From: Actinomycetes bacterium
GTDB taxonomy: Bacteria > Actinomycetota > Coriobacteriia > Anaerosomatales > Anaerosomataceae
Reading direction: 5' to 3'
NCBI GenBank assembly: GCA_021373175.1
Contig: JAJFTE010000096.1
Coordinates: forward strand, 1 to 64,000
Length of the DNA stretch: 64,000 nt
Within the stretch, counting starts at the first letter, position 1. The number at the start of each line of letters is the position of its first letter. The notes beneath the pieces were generated by a model. The model was not told the origin of the DNA and did no database searches. It saw nothing but the letters and a program-made list of their open reading frames with translations. Below are positions 42,496-50,051 of the stretch, piece by piece. A program made the translations under genes and the position numbers.

Positions 42496-42771
42496 ATGAC
42501 GGAGCGTGTGCGGGGCCACGTGATCGTCGCCGGAGTAGTGCAAGGCGTGTACTTCCGGGCGGCGACAGCGCGAATGGCAGCCAGGCTCACGCTTGACGGC
42601 TGGGTCCTCAATCTGCCCGACGGACGCGTAGAGGCAACCTTCGAGGGGCCTGCCGGCGACGTGGCCGAGGCAATCGACTGGATGCGAAACGGGCCATCGC
42701 GCGCCGTGGTGGACTCGGCGGACATCGAGTTCGAGGATCCACGCAACGAACGCGGCTTCCGGATACTCTAG
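42496..42771 (+). CDS. Acylphosphatase
   Basis: 91 residues, the standard length. It shows GVVQGVYFR with the catalytic Arg and the following GWVLNLPDGRVEATFEG with the catalytic Asn. Acylphosphatase hydrolyses carboxyl-phosphate bonds such as in acetyl phosphate. ATG follows GAGGGGGCGAG. Its TAG stop and that of the convergent DMT gene share the tetramer CTAG. Confidence 0.93.
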   Translation: MTERVRGHVIVAGVVQGVYFRAATARMAARLTLDGWVLNLPDGRVEATFEGPAGDVAEAIDWMRNGPSRAVVDSADIEFEDPRNERGFRIL

Positions 42772-43655
42772 CTCTTCACGGGCAGCCTGCCGCGGGTCGA
42801 GACAAGCGCCACGCCCACAAGCGCCAGTGCGCCCCCGACGAGCGTGACAAGCGACGGGACTTCACGGATCCAGACCCAGGCGATGATCGTGGCGGTCACC
42901 GGTTGCACGTACAGAAAGCTCGACGCGATCGAGGCGGGAAGCTTCGAGAGTACCCCCGAGTAGAGCGCATACGCGATGGCTCCGGGGAAGACGCCCAGGT
43001 AGATGACCGAGATGGTTGCCGAGAGGGGCGCGTGCGGCAACTCTGAGAGCAGACCGGGGCTGAAGACCAGCATGGGCACCGTTCCCAGCCAGATCGCGTA
43101 GGACGTGAACTCGAGCGGCGCGTACTTCCGAAGCAGCGGCTTGGAGGCCACAAAGTAAGCCGCCGTCGAGACTGCTGCGACCAGCACGAGCATCGCCGCC
43201 GGCTGGAAGGCAAGGCCGCCCGTCCCCTCGCCAAGCGTGATAAGCGCGACCCCGGAGAACGCGACCGCGATGCCCGCCCAACCCCACGCCGTCAGCCGCT
43301 CCTTGAGGAAGAGCATCGCCAACAGCGCCGTGAAGATCGGTCCCGAGGCGATGATCAGGCTCGCGGCGCCCGCCGTGACGGTCGTTTCACCGAAGTTGAG
43401 GCACAGGTGGTAGATCGTGATGCCTAGCACGCTCGCAAAGCCGATCTTCGGGATGTCCGCCAGGTCCGGCAGTCGCATGCGCGTGACGAGTGCGAACACC
43501 GCGAGCACGAGCGACGCGGTCCCGAACCGCAGGAGCGCGAGCTCACCCGGGCCGAAGCCCTTGAGGCCCGCCTTGATGCCGGCGAACGCGGACGCCCACA
43601 GCACCAGTGCGACGGCCGCGGAGATCGCGGTGCTCGTCTCAAGCTTCTTCGGCAC
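42768..43655 (-). CDS. EamA/DMT-family exporter
   Basis: 295 residues with ten membrane helices in two EamA repeats (ALVLWASAFAGIKAGLKGFG and AAVSTAAYFVASKPLLRKYA starts). The helix content and the FLKERLTAWGWAGIAVAFSG segment fit DMT metabolite exporters. GTG start at 43655 after GGTGGAG. Substrate unknown. It ends four bases into the acylphosphatase gene on the other strand. Confidence 0.88.
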   Translation of the reverse strand: MPKKLETSTAISAAVALVLWASAFAGIKAGLKGFGPGELALLRFGTASLVLAVFALVTRMRLPDLADIPKIGFASVLGITIYHLCLNFGETTVTAGAASLIIASGPIFTALLAMLFLKERLTAWGWAGIAVAFSGVALITLGEGTGGLAFQPAAMLVLVAAVSTAAYFVASKPLLRKYAPLEFTSYAIWLGTVPMLVFSPGLLSELPHAPLSATISVIYLGVFPGAIAYALYSGVLSKLPASIASSFLYVQPVTATIIAWVWIREVPSLVTLVGGALALVGVALVSTRGRLPVKS

Positions 43656-43700
43656 GCTACTCCACCTTCGGCAGATGCGGGACGTCGTACGGCGCCAGTA

Positions 43701-44402
43701 TCATTCTCGCACACCGGTCATCGCGTCGAGCAGCGCGTACAACGCCGTCCGCGCTGACACGCCATGCTCGGCCTCGCCGGCGATGAACCCCTCCGCCGTC
43801 ACAACATGCATGCCCGGTACCAGATCGGCCGAGCAGTGCTCGACGAGTGCCTGGGCACCCTGGGCAGTCCACTCCAGGTGGAACTGCACGCCGACGACGC
43901 GGCCCTCATCGTACTCGAACGCCTGATTCGCGCACGCCTCGCTTCCTGCGATGCGAACGGCACCCTCCGGAAGCGCGAAGATGTCGCTGTGCCAGTGACC
44001 GGCCACAAGCGAGTTTGGCAGCGAGCCGAACACCCGCGACGTCCGGCCGGCCGACGTGAGCGTCACGGGGAACCACCCGATCTCCGGCTCCGGATTCCGC
44101 GTGACGGCCGCGCCGAGCACGCTCGCGACGATCTGCGCGCCAAGGCACACGCCGAGAACACGCTTGCCCGCATCGATGCCGGCGCGCACGGCGGTCTTCT
44201 CGGCGGCGAGCCATGCGAAGCGCGCCTCATCATTCGCGCTCATGGGGCCGCCCATCACCACGAGCAGGTCGTAGTCGGCTGGTGCCGGGAACGCGCCGGT
44301 GGCAGCCATCGTGGTCGCGAACCCGTGCCCGCGGTCGACCGCCCACGCGGCGATCGCGCCCGCGCCCTCGAACGGTGCGTGCCGGATGGTCGCGACGCGC
44401 AT
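43701..44402 (-). CDS. Type 1 glutamine amidotransferase
   Basis: 233 residues. The class I triad is present: Cys in VLGVCLGAQIVASVLG, His and Glu in VVGVQFHLEWTAQGA; the oxyanion Gly pair lies in VVMGGPMSANDEARF. It lacks a fused synthetase domain, so it resembles GMP synthase-like stand-alone amidotransferases (YfeJ/GuaA-N type). The start overlaps the stop of the KimA-like gene as TGATG. Acceptor enzyme unknown. Confidence 0.9.
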   Translation of the reverse strand: MRVATIRHAPFEGAGAIAAWAVDRGHGFATTMAATGAFPAPADYDLLVVMGGPMSANDEARFAWLAAEKTAVRAGIDAGKRVLGVCLGAQIVASVLGAAVTRNPEPEIGWFPVTLTSAGRTSRVFGSLPNSLVAGHWHSDIFALPEGAVRIAGSEACANQAFEYDEGRVVGVQFHLEWTAQGAQALVEHCSADLVPGMHVVTAEGFIAGEAEHGVSARTALYALLDAMTGVRE

Positions 44403-46273
44403 CAGGCGGTCTCGCTCGAGGGCACGGTCTTGGGCCGCAGGTGGTATGGCACGTCAGTGACGATCACGCCGGGTTCCGAGAACAGCGTGCGCTTGAGCCA
44501 GAACGACGTCTGGTCGTGCAAGATGTTGTCGGCCCAGCCCTCGGGCACGAACTCCGGAACGATGACCGTGATAACGGAGTCCTCCACCTCATGGGGGATA
44601 GAACGGATGTAGCGCAGGATAGGCGAAATGATCTCGCGATACGGGGAGTCGATGATGGTGAGCGGGATGTCAATGCGCGCCCGCTCCCACTCGGCACGCA
44701 TGAAGTCGGCCTTGTCACCGGTGACGTCCACGAAGACCGCCTCGACGTAGTCCGCCTGGATGGTGTGCGCGTAGCGTACTGCTCGCACGATGCGACGGTC
44801 GATGCCCGAGACAAGCAGGATGACGCGATTGCAGAAGTGCGTCTCGGGCAGCCAGTCGGCTGTCTCGTCGCGCTCCTGCTCCTCAAGCGCGAGTCGCCGG
44901 TCTGCATCGTCGTAGTGCGTCTTGACCCACTTGAAGTACATGACGAGGATCGGCGCGAGCAAGAGCACGATCCACGCGCCCTGCGAGAACTTCGCGGCCG
45001 CGATGACAAAGAAGACCACGCCGGTCGTGACCGCTCCAACGCCGTTGACGACGATGCTCCAATGCCAGTTCTCGCCGCGGTTCTTGAGCCAGTGGACGAC
45101 CATGCCGGTCTGCGACATCGTGAACGACGCGAACACACCGAGCGCGTACAGCGGGATGAGCCTGTTCGTGTTGCCGCCGAAGATGACAAGCAGCAGCACC
45201 GCGACCGCGGTCAGGAGCATGATGCCGTTGCTATAGACCAGCCGGTAGCCGCGCTGTTTGAGCTGCTTGGGCAAGAAGCCGTCGGCGGCGATGAACGAGC
45301 CAAGCCGGGGGAAGTCGGCGTAGCTCGTGTTCGCCGCGAGCACGAGGATGGCGGCGGTCGCCGCCTGCAAGAGGTAGTACAGGACACCGGTGCCGAACAC
45401 GCCCCGGGCAAGCTGGCTCACCACAGTCTCGCCGCCCTCGGTGGGGCGCACGCCCGAATACGTCGCAAGCGCCGTTATACCCAGGAACATGAAGAGCAGG
45501 ATGCCCGCCATCCAGGTGAGCGTCTTGGCCGCGTTCTTGGCGGCCGGCTCCTTGAACGCCTGCACCCCGTTCGCGATCGCCTCCACGCCCGTCATGGCCG
45601 TGCACCCCGACGCGAATGCTTTCAAGATGATGAAGAGCGACAGCGCGCTCGTGGTCTCGATCTCGTGCGGCGTGACCACGATGGGTTGACCAAGCGCTGC
45701 CTTCACGAGTCCGACCACGATAAGCAGGGCGAGCATCGCCACGAAGAAGTACGTCGGCCCCGCGAAGGCCCTGCCGGACTCCTTCACGCCGCGGAGGTTC
45801 GCGATAGCGAGCACGATCGTGAAGGCCACGGCGATCTCCACCCGATACTGTCCCAGCACGGGAAACGCAGAGGTCACCGCCGCGGTGCCTGCCGAGATGG
45901 ACACCGCGACCGTGAGGACGTAATCGATGAGAAGCGACGCCCCCGCGGCGAGTCCGACGTTCGTGCCCAGGTTCTCTTTGGCAACGATGTACGCACCGCC
46001 GCCGCCCGGGTACGCCTTGATGGTCTGCCGATACGACGTCGCCACGATGATAAGCAGGACGCCAATCGCTGCTGCGACCGGCATGGCCAGGCTCAGCGCG
46101 GCGCTGCCGGCCAGCACAAGCATGAGCAGGATCTCCTCAGTGGCATACGCGACTGAGGAGAGCGCATCGCTCGAGAACACCGCAAGCGCGACGGGGTTGC
46201 TCAGCCGCTGATGTTGCGACTCGGCGTTGTCGAGCGGATCGCCCAGCAGGATCGTCTTCCATTGTCCGGGCAT
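44402..46273 (-). CDS. APC-superfamily permease, KimA-like
   Basis: 623 residues, close to the 607 of Bacillus KimA. Eleven or twelve helices begin with FSSDALSSVAYATEEILLML and ATSYRQTIKAYPGGGGAYIV, the APC core of the KUP/KimA branch. A cytosolic C-terminal domain of about 160 residues follows (LVSGIDRRIVRAVRYAHTIQ, ITVIVPEFVPEGWADNILHD), typical of KimA-type K+ importers. The ATG has AGGGGAG four bases upstream. In firmicutes kimA is often under a c-di-AMP riboswitch; none is seen here, but a promoter lies at 46309-46337. Confidence 0.85.
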   Translation of the reverse strand: MPGQWKTILLGDPLDNAESQHQRLSNPVALAVFSSDALSSVAYATEEILLMLVLAGSAALSLAMPVAAAIGVLLIIVATSYRQTIKAYPGGGGAYIVAKENLGTNVGLAAGASLLIDYVLTVAVSISAGTAAVTSAFPVLGQYRVEIAVAFTIVLAIANLRGVKESGRAFAGPTYFFVAMLALLIVVGLVKAALGQPIVVTPHEIETTSALSLFIILKAFASGCTAMTGVEAIANGVQAFKEPAAKNAAKTLTWMAGILLFMFLGITALATYSGVRPTEGGETVVSQLARGVFGTGVLYYLLQAATAAILVLAANTSYADFPRLGSFIAADGFLPKQLKQRGYRLVYSNGIMLLTAVAVLLLVIFGGNTNRLIPLYALGVFASFTMSQTGMVVHWLKNRGENWHWSIVVNGVGAVTTGVVFFVIAAAKFSQGAWIVLLLAPILVMYFKWVKTHYDDADRRLALEEQERDETADWLPETHFCNRVILLVSGIDRRIVRAVRYAHTIQADYVEAVFVDVTGDKADFMRAEWERARIDIPLTIIDSPYREIISPILRYIRSIPHEVEDSVITVIVPEFVPEGWADNILHDQTSFWLKRTLFSEPGVIVTDVPYHLRPKTVPSSETA

Positions 46274-46308
46274 ACGGCTCCCCTGTTTGTGTCGTGATGT
46301 GCTGTTCT

Positions 46309-46337
46309 AGCCTAACGATGAGCCGCGAGTGCGGCAA
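46309..46337 (-). promoter_or_regulatory. Promoter of the KimA-like gene
   Basis: Minus strand TTGCCG (46337-46332) and TAGGCT (46314-46309) with a 17-base spacer, 36 bases before the start codon. Confidence 0.5.
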
Positions 46338-46386
46338 CCGGGCGCGACAGCGACCGGCGCTCGTACACCGGCCGCTGAGTGTTCAT

Positions 46387-46462
46387 TGGTGGAGACGAAG
46401 GGGCTCGAACCCTCGACCTCAGGCTTGCAAAGCCCGCGCTCTCCCAGCTGAGCTACGTCCCC
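46387..46462 (-). tRNA. tRNA-Ala (UGC)
   Basis: A full cloverleaf on the minus strand: acceptor GGGGACG/CGTCTCC, D arm GCTC...GAGC, anticodon stem CGGGC/GCCTG with loop TTTGCAA (anticodon TGC), T arm GAGGG-TTCGAGC-CCCTT, discriminator A and encoded CCA. It decodes GCA/GCN Ala. Confidence 0.97.
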
Positions 46463-46472
46463 GCAGCGCAAA

Positions 46473-46478
46473 AGTATA
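46473..46478 (-). promoter_or_regulatory. -10 box of the tRNA-Ala gene
   Basis: Minus strand TATACT eleven bases above the mature tRNA 5-prime end. The best -35, TTGGGT, is 19 bases away. The rest of 46479-46682 holds no gene. Confidence 0.55.
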
Positions 46479-46682
46479 GCACCCAGCACGAACGTGTACC
46501 CAACCCGAGCCTGCCAGGCTTGCGTTCCTGTTCATCGAGCTTTCTTCGGGTTGAAACGAGCGCGAAACCGCGACCGCCTACCGTTGGTCACGAGGGGCCT
46601 CGCTCGCCGCTTCCCGCACCGCGCGTTCGGCCGGCGGTGACGTCTCCTCAGGAAGGTCATCGGACATCGGGAGGTGTGGCTC

Positions 46683-48302
46683 ATGGCTCCACGCACGAAG
46701 CCCGCTTGCGAGCGGCTCACCTGGCGGGATATCGCGGTGCGCGCGGGCGTGCGCACGCTCATCCTCGCCGTTCTCACGGTCGTGCTCATGACCGGGATCG
46801 CGTACGCGGCAGGCGACCCCACCGGGCCTGCCACCGGCGGTATCGGCAACGTGACGGCTGCGACTCCCGGCGCGCCAACGCTGCAGGAGGTCGCCGGTGA
46901 TCTCGGCCATCTGTCGATCGCCACCAACCTGTTCTTCGTGACCGTGGGCATGGCGCTCATCTTCTTCATGCAAGCGGGTTTCATGCTCGTTGAGACCGGC
47001 TTGTGCCGAGGCAAGAACGCGGCGCATGTGGCGATGACCAACTTCGTCATCTTCGCCATCGGCGCGCTCGCCTACTGGGCGGTCGGCTTCGCGCTGCAGT
47101 TCGGCTCGTTCGGACCTATCGGGCTGCTCGGCGGCGCACAAGGCGTGCTCGATGGCAACGCCTTCAAGCTCTTCGGCCAGGCCGTCGCCGGAACCAAGGG
47201 CTTCTTCCTCGGCTCGCTCGGTGACGGGACGCTCGACGTAGGGGCCTTCGCGTTCTTCTTGTTCCAGATGGTCTTCATGGACACGGCGGCAACCATCGTC
47301 ACGGGCGGCATGGCCGAGCGCTGGAAGTTCTCGGCGTTCATCCCGTTCGGCGTGTACATGGCGGCCTTCACGTACCCGCTCTACGGCATGTGGATCTGGG
47401 GCGGCGGCTGGCTCGCGCAGCTTGGCGCGAACTTCGGGCTGGGGCATGGCGCCGTGGACTTCGCGGGATCGAGCGCGGTGCACGCGATCGGCGGGTTCTC
47501 GGCATTGGCGGGCGCGCTTGTGATCGGCCCGCGCATCGGCAAGTTCAAGGCCGACGGCACGCCGGTCGCCATTCCCGGCCATCACATACCGATGGCGATC
47601 CTCGGCACGATCATCCTGGTGTTCGGCTGGATGGGCTTCAACGGCATGAGCACGCTTTCCGTCGGCGACCTGCGCTTCCCGATCATCATCGCGAACACGA
47701 TGCTGGCAGGCGCCGCCGGCTGTCTTGCCGCGATGTTCCTGGTGTGGAAGCTCTGGGGTCGTCCCGACCCCTCGATGACCGCGAACGGCATGCTTGCCGG
47801 GCTTGTGGCCATAACCGCCCCGTGCGCGTTCGTCACCCCGTGGGCCGCGGTCATCATTGGCACGGTCGCCGGTCTGCTCGTGGTCGGCTCGGTCATCTTC
47901 TGGGAGCGTGTCGCCAAGATCGATGACCCGGTGGGTGCTGTCTCGGTCCATGGCGTGAACGGCCTGTGGGGCATGCTCGCGCTCGGCTTGTTCGCTGACG
48001 GCACGTACGGGGCCGGTTGGAACGGCGTGAAGGGCGCGGTCACTGGTCTGTTCTACGGCGACGCGGGGCAGTTCGCGTCCCAACTCATCGCATGCGTTGT
48101 TGTGGCCGCATGGGCGTTCGGTACGATGTATGCGTTCTTCAAGGTCCAGGCGAAGACCACCGGGCTCCGCTCAAGCGAGGCTGACGAGCTTGCCGGACTT
48201 GATGCAAGCGAAATGGGCGTGCTTGCGTACCCGGACTTCGCGGGCAGCGGCGCGCTCGGCGCCGGTTCGTACACCGAGACACCTGTTGGGAGTGAGGCAT
48301 AG
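46683..48302 (+). CDS. amt: Ammonium transporter
   Basis: 539 residues, longer than usual Amt (about 400-450) because of an N-terminal signal-like segment (TLILAVLTVVLMTGIAYA) and a C-terminal tail. The pore set is present: FFMQAGFMLVETGLCRGKNA, GGMAERWKFSAF, the pore His in SSAVHAIGGFSAL and in SVHGVNGLWGML, and FGWMGFNGMSTL. ATG 46683 lies 8 bases after GGGAGG; a GTG at 46674 overlaps that box. It is followed by the PII gene, the classic amtB-glnK pair. Confidence 0.95.
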   Translation: MAPRTKPACERLTWRDIAVRAGVRTLILAVLTVVLMTGIAYAAGDPTGPATGGIGNVTAATPGAPTLQEVAGDLGHLSIATNLFFVTVGMALIFFMQAGFMLVETGLCRGKNAAHVAMTNFVIFAIGALAYWAVGFALQFGSFGPIGLLGGAQGVLDGNAFKLFGQAVAGTKGFFLGSLGDGTLDVGAFAFFLFQMVFMDTAATIVTGGMAERWKFSAFIPFGVYMAAFTYPLYGMWIWGGGWLAQLGANFGLGHGAVDFAGSSAVHAIGGFSALAGALVIGPRIGKFKADGTPVAIPGHHIPMAILGTIILVFGWMGFNGMSTLSVGDLRFPIIIANTMLAGAAGCLAAMFLVWKLWGRPDPSMTANGMLAGLVAITAPCAFVTPWAAVIIGTVAGLLVVGSVIFWERVAKIDDPVGAVSVHGVNGLWGMLALGLFADGTYGAGWNGVKGAVTGLFYGDAGQFASQLIACVVVAAWAFGTMYAFFKVQAKTTGLRSSEADELAGLDASEMGVLAYPDFAGSGALGAGSYTETPVGSEA

Positions 48303-48641
48303 ATGAAGAAGATCGAAGCCATCGTCCGTCCGGAGCGGCTCGAGGCGGTCAAAGAAGCGCTCATCACGCTGGGACATGCCGGCCTCACCGTGAGCGAGGT
48401 TAAAGGCCACGGTATCCAGAAAGGCATCACACAGCAGTGGCGCGGTCAGGAGTACTGCATCGACCTGCTTCCGAAGGTCATGATCATGGCCGTGGTGCAC
48501 GATCATGAGGTGACCGACGTTCTTGAGGCGATCACCGCGGCCGCGCGCACGGGCATGATCGGCGACGGCAAGATCTTCGTGAGCGCCGTGGAAGAGGTCG
48601 TCAGGATCCGAACCGGAGAGCGCGGGACCGAAGCGGTCTGA
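48303..48641 (+). CDS. glnK: PII nitrogen regulatory protein
   Basis: 112 residues. PII signatures are MKKIEAIVRPERLEAVKEAL, the T-loop region GHGIQKGITQQWRGQEYCID with the conserved Tyr in RGQEY, LPKVMIMAVV and TGMIGDGKIFV for ATP/2-oxoglutarate. It presumably gates the Amt channel next to it. It starts directly at the amt stop codon. Whether the T-loop Tyr is modified here is not known. Confidence 0.95.
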   Translation: MKKIEAIVRPERLEAVKEALITLGHAGLTVSEVKGHGIQKGITQQWRGQEYCIDLLPKVMIMAVVHDHEVTDVLEAITAAARTGMIGDGKIFVSAVEEVVRIRTGERGTEAV

Positions 48642-48672
48642 CTGCGACAGCCTTCGCCTTGACCGCAACAAA

Positions 48673-48702
48673 CAAGGGCGGATGCGCGCGCATCCGCCCT
48701 TG
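48673..48702 (+). terminator. Terminator of the amt-glnK unit
   Basis: CAAGGGCGGATGC, GCGC, GCATCCGCCCTTG is a perfect 13-bp hairpin 31 bases after glnK, followed by TGTGTCCGTTT. Confidence 0.8.
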
Positions 48703-49088
48703 TGTCCGTTTCACGCCGGGGCGACCTTCGCACCGCCCGAGTCGCCCCTCCAAAGGGCCATCCTAGGGAGCTCTTGGCCAAGTGAGAGGTCCCTCTCGGC
48801 CGCACTCCCGGAATCTCCAGAGGCTTATGCCCGATGTCCCGCCCACCGTGCCCCTTCACGTACCTGCAGAGCTACGCACGAGGTGCCGCCTCCCGGCGGC
48901 CTGACACGATCACGAACGAACTCACACAACAGCTAAGCGGGAATCTTCCTCTGTCACCCCGGCCAAAACCTGAGATTCGATCGCCATCAGAACGGCCTCA
49001 CCTCCGATGCGTGCATCATTCCCCGTAGACCTTTCGGCCTCCGCTATCAGACATATACCCCTCACGCAAGAACCAAACACGCGACAAA
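48703..49088. other. Non-coding region with several hairpins
   Basis: No gene is evident in about 385 bases. The first part is folded: GGGGCGAC/GTCGCCCC (48718-48725 with 48741-48748), GGCCA/TGGCC around 48757-48780, and GAGAGGTCCCTCTC (about 48785-48798). This could be a small RNA or simply palindromic sequence. The remainder has only short frames without ribosome sites. Confidence 0.35.
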
Positions 49089-49090
49089 CG

Positions 49091-49122
49091 CACCGGCGAG
49101 CACCTGGTACCTGCTCGCCGGT
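49091..49122 (-). terminator. Terminator of the selenoprotein gene
   Basis: CACCGGCGAGCA and TGCTCGCCGGTG form a 12-bp stem with a short loop, 25 bases past the TAG stop; on the minus strand it is followed by CGTTTGTCG. Confidence 0.7.
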
Positions 49123-49147
49123 GAGAGGGTGGTCTGCCACATGAACG

Positions 49148-49885
49148 CTACTGCAGCGCGTCCAACTGCTGGCGCAACTGCGACTCAGACGCCTCGCCCA
49201 CGATCTCTTTGGCGATCGTCCCGTCGGCGTTCACGAACTCGAACGTGGGCACGAACTGCGCGCCCAGCTGATTCGCCAGCTTCGCGCCGGTGGCGTCCTT
49301 CTCCACGTTGTAGAGCTTGAACTCGACTCTGCCCTCGTACGCTTTCTTGAGCCCGTCGACCACGGGCTTCATCTTCTGGCACGAAGGTCACCAATCGGTG
49401 TAGAACTCGTAGAGCACCGGTAGCCCGCTTGCCGAGGGACTCAGTGTGCCCGCTGTCTTGCTGCCGCCGGATCCCGAGGTCACGTCACCGTCCCACGCGA
49501 CGATGCCGCCCTGCAGGTTGTACACGGTCTTGAACCCCGCCGAGGTGAGCATGCGCATCGCCTCGACAGAGCGGTCGCCAACGGCGCAGTATACGAGGAC
49601 CGGTTTGCCGGAGTCCCACGATCCTATCGCGGCGCCCAGCTGATCGAGCGGCACGTTCTCGGCTTGAGGGATGTGCCCCGCCTCGTACTCAGAGGCCGTG
49701 CGAACATCGATGATACGCACGCCCTTGCTCGCAAGCGACTTCGCTGCGGCGTTGTCCACGTTGCCCGCGGGGGGCAGACTATCGCCGCATCCCGCCGTGA
49801 CCAGGATCGCGGTCACGGCAAGCGCAGCGAGAACCGCACGCGCCCGGCGGTGTCCACCGGCCGGATTCTGTCTCAAGAGACGCAC
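49148..49885 (-). CDS. Rhodanese-thioredoxin fusion lipoprotein, selenoprotein (UGA as Sec)
   Basis: 245 residues if the in-frame TGA at 49390-49388 is selenocysteine. The order is a signal peptide with lipobox VTAGC (Cys33), a rhodanese domain (DVRTASEYEAGHIPQAENVP; active loop VYCAVGDRS, Cys100), a short Ser/Gly linker, then a thioredoxin fold whose active site reads FYTDW-U-PSCQKMKP, that is UPSC where CPxC is usual (Sec166, Cys169). The C-terminal part (YNVEKDATGAKLANQLGAQF, cis-Pro VPTFEFV) is a complete thioredoxin end. A SECIS-like hairpin follows the UGA. GTG 49885 has AGGAGG five bases upstream. Read as two genes, the second would lack its ribosome site and active site. Confidence 0.88.
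49350..49368 (-). promoter_or_regulatory. Bacterial SECIS-like hairpin
   Basis: AGCCCGT and ACGGGCT form a perfect 7-bp stem with apical loop GGTCG. The loop starts 27 bases after the UGA. Bacterial SECIS elements have a G or GU at the loop top 16-37 bases after UGA, and the well-known fdhF loop contains GGUC, as here. Confidence 0.8.
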
Positions 49886-49906
49886 AAGAACCTCCTCCAC
49901 GGTAGA

Positions 49907-49935
49907 GCTATACCCTGCCAGGTATCATGCAGCAA
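49907..49935 (-). promoter_or_regulatory. Promoter of the selenoprotein gene
   Basis: Minus strand TTGCTG (49935-49930) and TATAGC (49912-49907), spacer 17 bases; start codon 22 bases below the -10. Confidence 0.6.
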
Positions 49936-50051
49936 CCTTCGTGCCGTGAGAAGAAGGCTGAGGTGAGTGGTTTCGTGGCACAATGAGACATTGAGGCCCT
50001 CCCGGTGCGCGCCGCCACGCGGGGGCCGGACGCCGGACCGAGAGCGTGGAC

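Noticed and set aside
46294-46489. Short ORFs over the tRNA region
   Set aside because: They overlap the tRNA-Ala gene, a common false ORF in bacterial genomes.
49148-49900. Two separate genes, a rhodanese lipoprotein ending at 49388 and a 74-residue thioredoxin fragment
   Set aside because: The second piece would start inside the fold, without ribosome site, signal peptide or first active-site residue. One frame continuing through UGA explains all of this.
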